Shown here: positions 24,357 to 32,877 of the stretch, piece by piece | How positions within the stretch are numbered: position 1 is the first letter of the stretch | Layout: each line of letters starts with the position of its first letter | DNA from: Mycolicibacterium sp. HK-90 | GTDB lineage: Bacteria; Actinomycetota; Actinomycetes; Mycobacteriales; Mycobacteriaceae | Direction of reading: 5' to 3' | Assembly: GCF_030486405.1 (NCBI RefSeq) | Contig: NZ_CP129613.1 | Coordinates: 1,736,001-1,800,000, forward strand | DNA: 64,000 nucleotides | The notes under the pieces: generated by a model | Database searches by the model: none | Told to the model about the DNA's origin: nothing | Seen by the model: only the letters and a program-made list of their open reading frames with translations | Program-made: the position numbers and the translations under genes

Positions 24357-24662
24357 CTACACCTGGGGCAACAGCTGAGCGGCCCGCCGACCGGCCGCGT
24401 GGTAGTCGGCGGCGGTGTCCGCAGCGCCGGCCACGCCGGCGCCGGTCCGGGCGCTCAGCGCCGCCACCGCCGCGCTGTGGGCGCCGACGGCCCGGGTGAA
24501 GGCGGCGACGAACCCGGCGGCGACCGGCCCGAGTTCGGCGGCCGGTGACGGCATCGACCGCAAAGCGGCGGCTACGGCATCGAGGTCGGCGGCGTGCGCG
24601 GCGAGGGCATCGCCGAGGTCGCGGATGGCCGCCACGTCGGCGCGAAGGGTGTCGGCGGGCAT
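24357..24662 (-). CDS. EspC-like (DUF2580) T7SS-associated protein
   Basis: A 101-residue Ala-rich helical hairpin (RADVAAIRDLGDALAAHAADLDAVAAALR, then a loop around PSPAAELG, then a second helix ending TAADYHAAGRRA) of the EspC/DUF2580 type. The usual C-terminal YxxxD/E signal is not complete (Y-H-A-A-G). It is 2 nt upstream of the WXG-NlpC/P60 peptidase gene and probably forms a complex with that protein's N-terminal domain. The arrangement repeats that of the 17.6-19 kb cassette: small EspC-like gene followed by a larger WXG protein. Confidence 0.72.
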   Translation of the reverse strand: MPADTLRADVAAIRDLGDALAAHAADLDAVAAALRSMPSPAAELGPVAAGFVAAFTRAVGAHSAAVAALSARTGAGVAGAADTAADYHAAGRRAAQLLPQV

Positions 24663-24714
24663 GTGGTTAGGACGCCCGCCGGCACCGTTCGGTTCCCCCG
24701 AACCGTGGCCCGTT

Positions 24715-25437
24715 TCAGATGGCCGTGCCGCCGCCGTCGACGTGCAGCGTCGAACCGGTGATGAACGCCGCGCGCGGAGAGCTCAGGAACAGCACCGCGT
24801 GCGCGATCTCCTCCGGGGTGGCGGTACGCCCCAGCGGCAGGGCGCGGCCGAGTTCTTCGTTGGTGTCGCCCCACTGGGCCGCGACGCCCTCGGTGCGGGT
24901 CGGGCCCGGTGCCACACTGTTGACCCGCACTCCGCCGGAACCGAATTCGGCGGCCCAGGTACGCGTCAGCGATTCCACCGCCGCTTTGGAGGCGCTGTAG
25001 GCCGAGGCGCCGGGCACGCCCTTGGACGCCACCATCGACGTGACGTTGACGATGCTGCCCCGGCCGCGTTCGAGCATGCCGCCCACCAGTTGGGCGACCA
25101 GGAAGTAGGTGCCGCGCACGTTGGTGTCGAAGGTCTGCTCGAAGGACGTGACGTCCTGTTCGACGGTGAGCGCGCCGGGAAACGCGGCGGCGTTGTTGAC
25201 CAGGATGTCCAGGTGATTGCACTGCCGGGCAAGGGAGTTCACCGAGCCCAGGTCGGCGAGGTCGGCGGCGATGAATTGCACCTGCCCGCCGAGTGCGGCC
25301 GCGGCCGCGTGCCCCCGCTGCTCGTCTCGCCCGGTGATCGTCACCGCCGCGCCGGCCCGGGCCAGCAGGTCGGCGCAGGCCAGGCCGATACCCGCCGTCC
25401 CGCCGGTGACCAGCGCGTGGTGTCCGTTGAGTTCCAT
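24715..25437 (-). CDS. SDR-family oxidoreductase
   Basis: A 240-residue classical short-chain dehydrogenase. TGGTAGIG (cofactor loop), NNAA, a catalytic Ser in VNVTSM and Y-S-A-S-K are in the right order, and the C-terminus ends in GSTLHVDGGGTAI, typical of FabG-like enzymes. The start ATG at 25437 has a GGAAA-rich ribosome-binding site. It lies 19 nt downstream of the ECF sigma gene and probably belongs to the same leftward transcript (SDR/NmrA - sigma - SDR). Substrate unknown. Confidence 0.85.
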   Translation of the reverse strand: MELNGHHALVTGGTAGIGLACADLLARAGAAVTITGRDEQRGHAAAAALGGQVQFIAADLADLGSVNSLARQCNHLDILVNNAAAFPGALTVEQDVTSFEQTFDTNVRGTYFLVAQLVGGMLERGRGSIVNVTSMVASKGVPGASAYSASKAAVESLTRTWAAEFGSGGVRVNSVAPGPTRTEGVAAQWGDTNEELGRALPLGRTATPEEIAHAVLFLSSPRAAFITGSTLHVDGGGTAI

Positions 25438-25456
25438 GGTTTCCTTCCGTGATTGA

Positions 25457-26083
25457 TCACGCGACACGTTGGGTGTCGGCGTCTTCGCGCGTCGGCCACC
25501 GGTCGTCGGCGACATCGGCCAGCGCGTCTCGTAACCGTTCGCGGCTACGGGAGATTCGGGACATCACCGTTCCCAGCGGAATGTCCATCAGGGTCGCGGT
25601 CTCGGCATAGGTGAGCCCCTGAATATCGGCGTAGTACAACACCGTTCGGAATCCCTCGGGCAGCGTCGACACGGCGTGGCGGATCCGGTCGTCGCAGAAC
25701 AGGTCGAGAGCGCGGTCCTCGGCGGAGCGCTCGGCCGCCGCGAAATGGCGTGCGTTGCCCAACATGTCGCTGTCGGTGAGTTCGGCGACCGGAAAGGCAT
25801 CGGGACGCCGCTGCTTCATCCGGTGCGTGCTGATCCACCGGTTGTGCAGAATGCGGAACAACCACGCCCTCAGGTTGCTGCCCGGCTCGAACCGTCGAAA
25901 ACCGGCGTACGCGTTCATCATCGTGTCCTGCACCAGGTCTTCGGCGTCGGCCTGGCTGTGGGTCAACCGGCGGGCGGTCCGCAACAGGACGGCATGGAAG
26001 GGCATCGCGTCACGGGCGAACCGGGCCGCCAGCTGCTCGTCGGATTCGACCAACGCGTCCTGGGCCTCGCTCAGCAGAGTCAT
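25457..26083 (-). CDS. ECF RNA polymerase sigma factor without adjacent anti-sigma gene
   Basis: A 208-residue ECF sigma factor. Region 2 is AEDLVQDTMMNAYAGFRRFEPGSNLRAWLFRIL with the conserved N-x-x-A-W-L-x-x-I-L helix, and region 4 is LPEGFRTVLYYADIQGLTYAETATLMDIPLGTVMSRISR, close to the SigE/SigH/SigR-type group. No zinc-binding anti-sigma gene follows it; the neighbours are two SDR-type enzymes. Its ATG overlaps the end of the upstream NmrA-like gene by 4 nt (ATGA). Control may be transcriptional or through an unlinked partner. Confidence 0.88.
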   Translation of the reverse strand: MTLLSEAQDALVESDEQLAARFARDAMPFHAVLLRTARRLTHSQADAEDLVQDTMMNAYAGFRRFEPGSNLRAWLFRILHNRWISTHRMKQRRPDAFPVAELTDSDMLGNARHFAAAERSAEDRALDLFCDDRIRHAVSTLPEGFRTVLYYADIQGLTYAETATLMDIPLGTVMSRISRSRERLRDALADVADDRWPTREDADTQRVA

Positions 26084-26841
26084 CGGACAGCCACGGACGT
26101 GGTGTCGGCGAGCCAGCCGGCGAAGCTCGTGGAGAACAGGGTGGCGCGCCGGCCCGGCAACAGCGACGGCTCCTCCAGGACCGCACCGAAATACCGGGCC
26201 CGCGGATCAGCCACCACCTGCCGGGTATCGCCGTGGGCGGTGCAGTACATGCGGACGAGTTCGTCCATGGGGTAGCGGTCGGGCCCGGCGATCTCGTGGA
26301 TTCTGTTGGACGGTCGCCCGATTGCGGTCTGGCCCAGGGCGGTCGCGACGTCGTCGGCGGCGATCGGCTGGGTCAGCGCCGGGGAGATCCGAACCGTCTC
26401 GTCGTCGGCGGTGCCGGCCATCCTGGCTACGAGCTCGAAGAACTGGGTGGACCGGACGATGGAATGCTGCACCGCCGACTCCCGGACCAACTGCTCCTGC
26501 ATCGCCTTGGCCCGGAAGTAGCCACTGGTGGGCAGCCGGTCGGCCCCCACAACCGACAGCAACACATGGTGGCGGATCCCGGCAGCCTCTTCCGCGGTCA
26601 GCAGATTGCCGGTCGAGGTGGTGAAGTAATCCCACGCCGGCCCGTCCTCGAACGCCGGCGGGTTCGACACGTCGACGACGGTGTCCGCGTCGCGCAGCGC
26701 GTCGGTCAGACCCGCACCGGTGACGGTGTCGACACCGGTCGACGGGGCTGCTGCCACGGCCTGATGGCCGTGCTGTCCGAGTTTGTGCACGAGTTTCGAG
26801 CCGATGAGCCCGGAACCGCCGATGACTACGACTTTCGTCAT
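26080..26841 (-). CDS. NmrA-like atypical SDR protein
   Basis: A 253-residue NAD(P)-binding protein. VVVIGGSGLIGSKLVHKL is the atypical-SDR dinucleotide loop (GGSGLIG), and the catalytic Tyr-x3-Lys of classical SDRs is not evident, as in NmrA-like redox sensors and epimerase-like proteins. Segments VVDVSNPPAFED, HHVLLSVVGADRL and IVRSTQFFELVA are typical of that group. The start ATG at 26841 has a GGAG 9 nt upstream. It is the first gene of the leftward operon with the ECF sigma factor, to which it is coupled by a 4-nt overlap. Confidence 0.85.
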   Translation of the reverse strand: MTKVVVIGGSGLIGSKLVHKLGQHGHQAVAAAPSTGVDTVTGAGLTDALRDADTVVDVSNPPAFEDGPAWDYFTTSTGNLLTAEEAAGIRHHVLLSVVGADRLPTSGYFRAKAMQEQLVRESAVQHSIVRSTQFFELVARMAGTADDETVRISPALTQPIAADDVATALGQTAIGRPSNRIHEIAGPDRYPMDELVRMYCTAHGDTRQVVADPRARYFGAVLEEPSLLPGRRATLFSTSFAGWLADTTSVAVR

Positions 26842-26968
26842 GATCAGATCTCCAGAGTGGGGGGCAGGGTGACGCGATCTCAGACTCGTTGTTCTGACCC
26901 CATGGCGGACCCTTGAAAACCCGTGGTTCGTAGTCCGTGGTCAGGTGCACCGTGATGGGCCCGACCGA

Positions 26969-26974
26969 TAAGGT
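26969..26974 (+). promoter_or_regulatory. -10 hexamer for leaderless upp
   Basis: TAAGGT (TAnnnT) ends 6 nt before the upp ATG at 26981, and there is no Shine-Dalgarno sequence in the gap. Transcription would start at the start codon. Confidence 0.45.
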
Positions 26975-26980
26975 CAGCGC

Positions 26981-27604
26981 ATGGATGTACGCGTCGTCGA
27001 CCACCCTCTGGCCGCCGCACGGCTGACCACGCTGCGGGACGAGCGCACCGACAACGCGGGGTTCCGTGCGGCGCTGCGCGACCTGACGATGATGCTGGTG
27101 TACGAGGCCACCCGTGACGCTGCGTGTGAAGAGATCGCGGTGCGTACGCCGGTGACTGACACCACCGGGTCGCGGCTGGCGAATCCGCCGCTGTTGGTGC
27201 CGGTGCTACGGGCGGGGCTCGGCATGGTGGATCAGGCGCACGCCCTGATCCCGGAGGCACAAGTCGGATTCGTCGGAATGGCTCGTGACGAGGCGACGTT
27301 TGAGCCGACGCCGTATCTCGCGTCGTTGCCCGACGACCTGAGCGCCCGGTCGGTGTTCGTGCTCGACCCGATGCTGGCGACCGGCGGGTCGATGGCTCAC
27401 ACCCTCGGCTTGCTGAAGGAGCGCAATGCCCGCGACATCACCGCGGTGTGTGTGGTGTGCGCGCCGCAGGGGATCGCGGCGTTGGAGAAGGTCGCTCCCG
27501 ACATGCGGTTGATCACCGCGACCATCGACGAAGGTCTCAACGAGATCGCCTACATCGTCCCGGGTCTCGGTGACGCGGGCGATCGTCAGTTCGGCCCCCG
27601 CTGA
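26981..27604 (+). CDS. upp: Uracil phosphoribosyltransferase
   Basis: A 207-residue enzyme that makes UMP from uracil and PRPP. The PRPP loop is [15 protein letters not shown], and the uracil-binding C-terminus has [15 protein letters not shown]. The N-terminal [16 protein letters not shown] and the VLRAGLGM segment are also conserved. Length is normal. It converges on pmmB with 13 nt between stops, the same order as M. tuberculosis upp-pmmB. It closes the pyrimidine salvage route begun by cdd and deoA (cytidine to uridine; thymidine to thymine). Confidence 0.96.
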   Translation: MDVRVVDHPLAAARLTTLRDERTDNAGFRAALRDLTMMLVYEATRDAACEEIAVRTPVTDTTGSRLANPPLLVPVLRAGLGMVDQAHALIPEAQVGFVGMARDEATFEPTPYLASLPDDLSARSVFVLDPMLATGGSMAHTLGLLKERNARDITAVCVVCAPQGIAALEKVAPDMRLITATIDEGLNEIAYIVPGLGDAGDRQFGPR

Positions 27605-27617
27605 GGCGGGGTGGCGG

Positions 27618-29234
27618 CTACCAGCGCACCGCGGCGTCAGCCAGTTCCTGGCTCAGCTTCTGGGCGTGCGCCCGCGCGGTGGCCAGGTCATCGGTCGGCG
27701 CGCAACGAACCTCGGTGTAGGACTTGAGTTTAGGTTCGGTTCCGGACGGGCGCGCCACCACTCGGACCGAGGTGCCGGCATGGCTGCCGGTGAAGATGAG
27801 CGCATCGGTGCGCTGATTGCCATCACGCTCCAGCAGGTCCTCGACCGTGACGGCGATGCCGGCCAGTTCGGTCGGCGGGGTTTCGCGCAACCGGTTCATC
27901 GCCGCCTCGGCGTCATCGACGCGGCGACTGACGGCGCCGGTGACATGCACCCCGTGCTTCTTGGCCAGATCGTCGAGAGCGTCGAGCAGGGTGCGACCCT
28001 GATCGCGGAGTGCGGCCACCAGATCGCACGCCAGAATCGCGGCACTGATGCCGTCCTTGTCGCGCACCGCGGCCGGGTCGACGCAATGCCCGATGGCCTC
28101 CTCATAGGCGTAGACCAGGGTGTTGCCCGGGCTCTGGGCCCGGGCCAACCACTTGAAACCCGTGAGGGTTTCGGCGTGCTGGGCGCCGTGGGCCGCGGCG
28201 ATCTCTGCCAGCATCCGGGAGGACACCACCGTGCTGGCCACCAGCGCGGCTTCGCTGACCGGTCCGGGTTCGAGCTGCGACAGAATGTAATCACCGAACA
28301 GCCAACCGGTTTCGTCGCCGCTGAGCATGCGCCAGCCGTCTGGGCCCGGAACCCCGACCGCACAGCGGTCGGCGTCGGGGTCCAGTGCGATCGCCACCTC
28401 GGCATCGACGTTGTCCGCCAGCGCCAGCAGCGCATCGACCGCACCGGGCTCTTCGGGATTGGGGAAGCTCACAGTCGGGAAGTCGGGATCCGGGTTGAAC
28501 TGTTCCTCGACCACGTGCACGTCGTCCAAGCCGGCCAGAGCCATTGCGTCCAACGCGTATTCGCCGCCGACGCCGTGCAGTGGGGTGAGCGCCACACGCA
28601 CCGAGCCGGTGCTGCGGCGTACCCGGGCGGCCCGTTCCACATAGCCGTGGATCTGTCGTAGACCGCCCATTTCTACTGCGGTCCTGGGTATCTCGTCGGC
28701 ATGGGGAGACCTGGCCATCGCCGCCTCGATCTCGCGGTCGGCCGGGGGGATGATCTGCATACCGCCTTCGAAGAAGACCTTGTAGCCGTTGTCCGTCGGC
28801 GGATTGTGCGACGCGGTGATCTGGATGCCGGCGGCGGTGGGCAGATGTCGCACGGCGTAGGCGATCACCGGAGTCGGGACGGCAGCCAGCATGAGCAGCA
28901 CGTCGAATCCCTGACCGGACAGCACCTCGGCGGCGGCCAGCGCGAACTCGTCGGACTGGTGCCGGGCGTCGCGGCCCACCACCACGTGCGAGCCGCCGAG
29001 TCCCCGCTGTTTGAGAACCTGGGCCACTGCCCACGTGGTGCGCATGACGACGGCCAGGTTCATCGAGTCCGGCCCACCGCGTAACGGCCCGCGCAAACCG
29101 GCGGTGCCGAACGTCAGGGGATGGCTGAATCGGCGGTCGAGCTCATCGGCACTGCAGGCGGCCAACTCGGCCGCGGTCTGCGGGTCGGGGTCATGCGCGA
29201 TCCAATCGGAGGCAGCGGTCGCGATGGAGGTCAT
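27618..29234 (-). CDS. pmmB: Phosphomannomutase/phosphoglucomutase
   Basis: A 538-residue alpha-D-phosphohexomutase with the four-domain layout: phosphoserine loop ITASHNPPTDNGYK, metal-binding LDPDADRCAV, sugar-specificity loop YEEAIGH and C-terminal phosphate-binding RPSGTEPKLKSY. It interconverts hexose 1- and 6-phosphates (mannose or glucose), or possibly ribose phosphates, which would suit its place between upp and nucleoside phosphorylase genes. The ATG at 29234 overlaps the MarR gene stop by 4 nt (ATGA). Confidence 0.94.
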   Translation of the reverse strand: MTSIATAASDWIAHDPDPQTAAELAACSADELDRRFSHPLTFGTAGLRGPLRGGPDSMNLAVVMRTTWAVAQVLKQRGLGGSHVVVGRDARHQSDEFALAAAEVLSGQGFDVLLMLAAVPTPVIAYAVRHLPTAAGIQITASHNPPTDNGYKVFFEGGMQIIPPADREIEAAMARSPHADEIPRTAVEMGGLRQIHGYVERAARVRRSTGSVRVALTPLHGVGGEYALDAMALAGLDDVHVVEEQFNPDPDFPTVSFPNPEEPGAVDALLALADNVDAEVAIALDPDADRCAVGVPGPDGWRMLSGDETGWLFGDYILSQLEPGPVSEAALVASTVVSSRMLAEIAAAHGAQHAETLTGFKWLARAQSPGNTLVYAYEEAIGHCVDPAAVRDKDGISAAILACDLVAALRDQGRTLLDALDDLAKKHGVHVTGAVSRRVDDAEAAMNRLRETPPTELAGIAVTVEDLLERDGNQRTDALIFTGSHAGTSVRVVARPSGTEPKLKSYTEVRCAPTDDLATARAHAQKLSQELADAAVRW

Positions 29235-29677
29235 GATCCAAGTGTGCCCGCCGCGGCGTCGGAGTACGCCAGCTTGCGCATGACCGGTGCCACCAGCATC
29301 AGCAGGTCGAACTCCAGATCGGTCAGGTTCTCGCGCATGGTGGCGTGCAGCCAGGCGTCCCGTTCGGCCCGGTCGGCCTGCAGCAACTCCGTCCCCTCGA
29401 CGGTGATCTCGATGAGCTGACGGCGGCGATCGTTGTCGTCGGGGCGGCGGACGATCAGGCCCCGCCGGACCAGTTCGTTGATGCTGTCGGTGAGTGACTG
29501 AGCCCGGACGTGCAGCCGGGCGCCCATCTCGGCCGGGGTGGTGGATCCGCTGCGGCTGGCCTCGCCGAGCAGTTCCAACTGGCTCAACGTCAGGCCGTGG
29601 TCTGGACGGTGACGGCGCATCTGGCGCGCCACCGCCATCATCGACTCGCGCAGTTCTGTCGCCGATGTTGCTGCCAT
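29231..29677 (-). CDS. MarR-family transcriptional regulator
   Basis: A 148-residue winged-helix protein. The recognition region is TPAEMGARLHVRAQSLTDSINELVRRGLI and the wing VRRPDDNDRRRQLIEITVEG contains the D-x-R-D/N-R-R motif of MarR. The ATG at 29677 (MAATSATEL) is used; the upstream open frame runs into the divergent gene. Palindromic sequences at 29679-29698 lie immediately before its start, so it likely represses itself and the divergent AbrB-type membrane gene. It is coupled to pmmB by a 4-nt overlap. Confidence 0.88.
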   Translation of the reverse strand: MAATSATELRESMMAVARQMRRHRPDHGLTLSQLELLGEASRSGSTTPAEMGARLHVRAQSLTDSINELVRRGLIVRRPDDNDRRRQLIEITVEGTELLQADRAERDAWLHATMRENLTDLEFDLLMLVAPVMRKLAYSDAAAGTLGS

Positions 29678-29678
29678 G

Positions 29679-29698
29679 ACCAAGTTATACCTTGGTAT
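29679..29698. promoter_or_regulatory. Nested MarR-type palindromes
   Basis: ACCAAG-TTATAC-CTTGGT (29679-29696) overlaps ATACC-TT-GGTAT (29687-29698); both are perfect in their arms. The site starts one base after the MarR ATG and lies ~89 nt before the divergent membrane-protein start. It is AT-richer than its surroundings and fits a MarR dimer site covering a promoter. Confidence 0.65.
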
Positions 29699-29786
29699 TG
29701 ACTCCACTTGGTGCATTTCAGCCGCAACCTGGAGCGACATTTGCAAAGGGATTGCTTATGATGTTGGGCAGGAGGTCAACAGCGGG

Positions 29787-30893
29787 ATGACACGGATGCT
29801 GCGGTGGTTACTGCTCGTCGTCGCGACCATCGCCGTGACCGTGCCGCTCGATTTCGTCGGCGTCCCCTCCGCGGCGTTGTTCGCCGGCCTCGCGGTCGGC
29901 ATCGCCCTGGCCCTCGCTTCGCTGGCCCCGGAGCGCATGCCGCACCCCGCGGGGGTGATCGCCCAGGGGGTGCTCGGCGTCTACATCGGCACCATGGTCC
30001 ATCGGGACGCCGTCGACGCCCTCGGCTCGCATTGGCTGATCGTGCTGGTGATCACCGTGGGCACGTTGCTTCTCAGCGTGCTGGCCGGAGGACTGCTCGG
30101 CCTGCATCGGGACGTCAGCCCGTTGACCGGATCGCTGGCGCTGGTGGCCGGTGGCGCCTCCGGTCTGGTCGCGATCGCCCGCGAACTGGGCGGCGACGAC
30201 CGCGTCGTCTCCGTCGTCCAATACCTGCGGGTGGCGCTCGTCACCGCGACCATTCCGCTGGTGGTGACGTTGGTGTTCCACGCCGACCGGTCGCACCCGG
30301 CGTCAGTATCCAGCGAAACCGATTCGGCACCTTGGTATCTCAGCCTCGCCATGCTGGCCGGCATCGTGGCCGTCGGTGCCGTCGGCGGCCGCTTGGCCCG
30401 GTTGCCTGGCGCTGGACTGCTGGGTCCGTTGGCGTTGACCGTGGCCCTGCAACTCACCGGCCTGTCGTTCGGATTGACCGTCCCGGTGCTGCTGGTGCAA
30501 GCCGCCTACATGGTGATCGGCTGGCAGGCCGGCATCGCCTTCACGCGCGAATCCTTGCGCGCCATCGGCCGGATACTGCCCTTGGCGCTGACCCTGATCG
30601 TGGTGCTCGGCGCGGCCACCGCCGGTCTCGGCGTGGTGCTGGCCAACGTCACCGGGATGACCCAGCTCGAGGGCTACCTGGCGACCAGTCCCGGCGGCGT
30701 CTACGCGGTGCTGGCCACCGCGGTGGAAACCGGCTCGAACGTCACCTTCATCATCGCCGCCCAGGTGCTCCGGGTCCTGTTGATGCTGTTCGCGGCACCG
30801 CTGATGGCCCGCGGAATGGCCCGCCTGGGCAGGCGGCGCGGAGGTCACGACCCGGCGCTGGACGTCCCGGTCGCGGCGGCGGCCAGGCGGTAG
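29787..30893 (+). CDS. AbrB-family (PF05145-type) integral membrane protein
   Basis: A 368-residue very hydrophobic protein with about ten membrane helices in two repeated halves (each with a G-x-x-x-G rich segment such as LAGGLLGLHRDVSPLTGSLALVAGGASG and a later ATSPGGVYAVLATAVETGSNVTFI). This is the layout of the so-called AbrB/ammonia-monooxygenase-like membrane family, whose function is poorly known and may be transport. The ATG at 29787 (MTRMLRW) follows GGGA; 37 upstream codons are open but overlap the MarR operator. It is divergent from MarR and overlaps the next convergent gene by 49 nt. Confidence 0.82.
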   Translation: MTRMLRWLLLVVATIAVTVPLDFVGVPSAALFAGLAVGIALALASLAPERMPHPAGVIAQGVLGVYIGTMVHRDAVDALGSHWLIVLVITVGTLLLSVLAGGLLGLHRDVSPLTGSLALVAGGASGLVAIARELGGDDRVVSVVQYLRVALVTATIPLVVTLVFHADRSHPASVSSETDSAPWYLSLAMLAGIVAVGAVGGRLARLPGAGLLGPLALTVALQLTGLSFGLTVPVLLVQAAYMVIGWQAGIAFTRESLRAIGRILPLALTLIVVLGAATAGLGVVLANVTGMTQLEGYLATSPGGVYAVLATAVETGSNVTFIIAAQVLRVLLMLFAAPLMARGMARLGRRRGGHDPALDVPVAAAARR

Positions 30894-31615
30894 ATGATCG
30901 GCTGCGCGGCGACGTCGTTGGCCTTGAAATTGGCCAGCACGAACGAGCGGAAGGTGCGACGGAAGAGCAGGCTCGGCAGGAACGCCCGCAGGGTCGGCCA
31001 ACTGGCGTGGTTGACCACGCTGTAGTCGGTCGGCTCACCGGGCCTCGGGGCGAGCAGCATCGAATCCGGCAGTGCGGTGTGGTGCTGAAACCAGCCGGCC
31101 GTGTATTCCCATGTGGCATAAACGGTTTCCGCTGAATCGCAGTGGAAGTAGTTGAACAGGAACCAACGGTCGCCGCTGTGCTCGACATCGGCGATCCGGG
31201 CTGCGTTGCCGGCTGCCGCCCGGTAGGAGTAGCGCGCGAGACGGTCGATCTCGGTAACCATGGCGCGATAGGAGTTGTCCGCTCGCACGTCGTCGATGCT
31301 GTCGACGCCGGTGGTGCGGATCAGCACGACGAGGTCATGGCGGGCGGGCCGGACACCCGCGCGGGCCAGCAGCGCAGACCCCTCACCGGGCGGACGGAGC
31401 GCGCCACGGAACACCACGGCCCCCACCACGTCGTCACGCTGGGCGAGCTGTTCCGTCCATCCGGCGAGCCGGGTGGCCTGCCGGCGGCGGGCGCGCGACG
31501 GCAGGGGGAGCGGCCCGCACCATCGGCCGATCTCGGCCGCCACGACGAGGAATCCGTCGTCGGTCCGGTGGGTCAGCCGGACCGGTGTGGCGAGATGATC
31601 GTTCACCAGTTTCAT
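30845..31615 (-). CDS. Conserved hypothetical protein cotranscribed with a flavin monooxygenase
   Basis: A 256-residue soluble protein of no family I recognise. Visible features are a basic N-terminal third (SRARRRQATRLAGW), a middle DLVVLIRTTGVDSIDDV, and an aromatic stretch WFLFNYFHCDSAETVYATWEYTAGWFQHH that could form a ligand pocket. It lies 24 nt after the flavin monooxygenase gene and shares its TetR-controlled transcript, so it may act on the same compound. Its end overlaps the convergent AbrB-type gene by 49 nt. Confidence 0.75.
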   Translation of the reverse strand: MKLVNDHLATPVRLTHRTDDGFLVVAAEIGRWCGPLPLPSRARRRQATRLAGWTEQLAQRDDVVGAVVFRGALRPPGEGSALLARAGVRPARHDLVVLIRTTGVDSIDDVRADNSYRAMVTEIDRLARYSYRAAAGNAARIADVEHSGDRWFLFNYFHCDSAETVYATWEYTAGWFQHHTALPDSMLLAPRPGEPTDYSVVNHASWPTLRAFLPSLLFRRTFRSFVLANFKANDVAAQPIIYRLAAAATGTSSAGS

Positions 31616-31639
31616 GGCCTTCTCCTTCCTCAGCTCTAC

Positions 31640-32785
31640 TCAGCGGCGGTTCAGGCCGGACAGCCGCCAGGCCAGCGCCCGGCGAACCGCGGGCAGCTTG
31701 CCGGCCAGGCGCATTGCGCGGTTGCGGACGGGACGGCGACGGGCGGACGCGGTGGCGAGTTCGGTGAGCCGGCTGGTCATCGAGACGACGCCACGTGCGG
31801 TGCGGCGTCGGCTGGCCGCGTAGTCGTCGAGCAGCGTGGCGGGCGCTCCGTTCAAAACGTCCGAGAGGCGCTCGCCGAGGACGACGGCGTCCTCGATGCC
31901 CAGGTTCATGCCCTGCCCGCCGGCGGGTGAGTGCACGTGCGCGGCGTCGCCGGCGAGCACGATGCGGTTGTCGCGGAATGCGTCGGCGACGCGGTGATGC
32001 ACGCGGAACCGCGAGCCCCACACGACGTCCTCGACCACGGCGGGGTGTGCCATCGGTCCGCGTTCATCCAGCAGTGCCTGCACAAAGGCGATGTCGGGAG
32101 TCTGCGGCGCCTCACTCACCGTGGCGACGATGCGGTAGAACCCGTCGGGCAGTGGCGCGACGACGACGAGCCCGGCCGGCGAGAAGTACAGGATGACCTC
32201 GTCGGTGGGTACGCCGCCGGACAGCCGGACGTCGGCCAGCGTGAAGGACTCGCCGTACGTGCCGCCACTGAACGCGATCTCCGCCTGGTCGCGGACCGTG
32301 CTGTGCATGCCGTCGGCGCCGACCAGATACCGGGCGCGGATCTGCTGACCGTCGGCGAAGGTGGCGACCGCGTGGTCGGTGTCCTGGTGGATCGCGGTCA
32401 CCGCGACGGGGCGGAGCACCTTCCCGCCCAGCTCCTCCAGTCGTCGGAGCAGGAATGCCTCGGTGTCGGCCTGCGAGATCATCAGCGTGTACGGGTAGCG
32501 GGTGGGCAGCTCGCTGAACGGCACCTCGATCAACAGGTCGTCGCGGTCCCGGATGGTGAAGGTCGGGGTGTGCACACCGCGGGCGACGAGTTCGTCGACC
32601 ACGCCGTAGGGCTCCAGCAATTCGAGGGTGTGGGGATGGACCACCGCGGCCCGTGACGTGTTGGCGCCCTCGGCCTGGCGGTCCACGACAGTGACGCGGT
32701 GACCGCGCTGGGTGAGCACGATGGCGGCGGTCAAACCGACCGGTCCGGCTCCGACGATCAATACGTCGGTCATGGATGTTTGCAT
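31640..32785 (-). CDS. FAD-dependent aromatic monooxygenase (PHBH-like)
   Basis: A 381-residue group A flavoprotein monooxygenase. Motifs in order: GxGxxG loop in VLIVGAGPVGLTAAIVL, the DG motif in GADGMHSTVRDQ, and the GD motif in VLAGDAAHVHSPAGGQGMN. It lacks the thioredoxin-like C-terminal domain of phenol hydroxylases. Substrates of this class are phenols, polyketides or drugs such as rifampicin. The ATG at 32785 is chosen (AGGAG at 6 nt); another ATG is at 32773. It is divergent from a TetR gene with two strong operators between. Confidence 0.88.
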   Translation of the reverse strand: MQTSMTDVLIVGAGPVGLTAAIVLTQRGHRVTVVDRQAEGANTSRAAVVHPHTLELLEPYGVVDELVARGVHTPTFTIRDRDDLLIEVPFSELPTRYPYTLMISQADTEAFLLRRLEELGGKVLRPVAVTAIHQDTDHAVATFADGQQIRARYLVGADGMHSTVRDQAEIAFSGGTYGESFTLADVRLSGGVPTDEVILYFSPAGLVVVAPLPDGFYRIVATVSEAPQTPDIAFVQALLDERGPMAHPAVVEDVVWGSRFRVHHRVADAFRDNRIVLAGDAAHVHSPAGGQGMNLGIEDAVVLGERLSDVLNGAPATLLDDYAASRRRTARGVVSMTSRLTELATASARRRPVRNRAMRLAGKLPAVRRALAWRLSGLNRR

Positions 32786-32811
32786 CTCGACTCCTTTGTC
32801 AACAAGCGTTG

Positions 32812-32827
32812 GTCAACAACTGTTGAC
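32812..32827. promoter_or_regulatory. TetR operator 1 (monooxygenase side)
   Basis: Perfect 7-2-7 palindrome GTCAACA-AC-TGTTGAC, 27 nt before the monooxygenase start; a related half-site GTCAACA lies at about 32799. It has the same arms as the second operator 43 bp away (four helical turns). Confidence 0.75.
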
Positions 32828-32854
32828 ATCAAATTAGGCCCATGCCGAGCCGTT

Positions 32855-32870
32855 GTCAACAGTTGTTGAC
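32855..32870. promoter_or_regulatory. TetR operator 2 (own promoter)
   Basis: Perfect palindrome GTCAACA-GT-TGTTGAC, the reverse complement of operator 1. It ends 1 nt before a TACACT -10 hexamer (32872-32877), so bound repressor would block the polymerase at the tetR promoter. Confidence 0.75.
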
Positions 32871-32871
32871 T

Positions 32872-32877
32872 TACACT
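32872..32877 (+). promoter_or_regulatory. -10 hexamer for leaderless tetR
   Basis: TACACT ends 7 nt before the ATG at 32885 with no Shine-Dalgarno, implying a leaderless transcript. The operator GTCAACAGTTGTTGAC occupies the spacer and -35 region. Confidence 0.5.
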
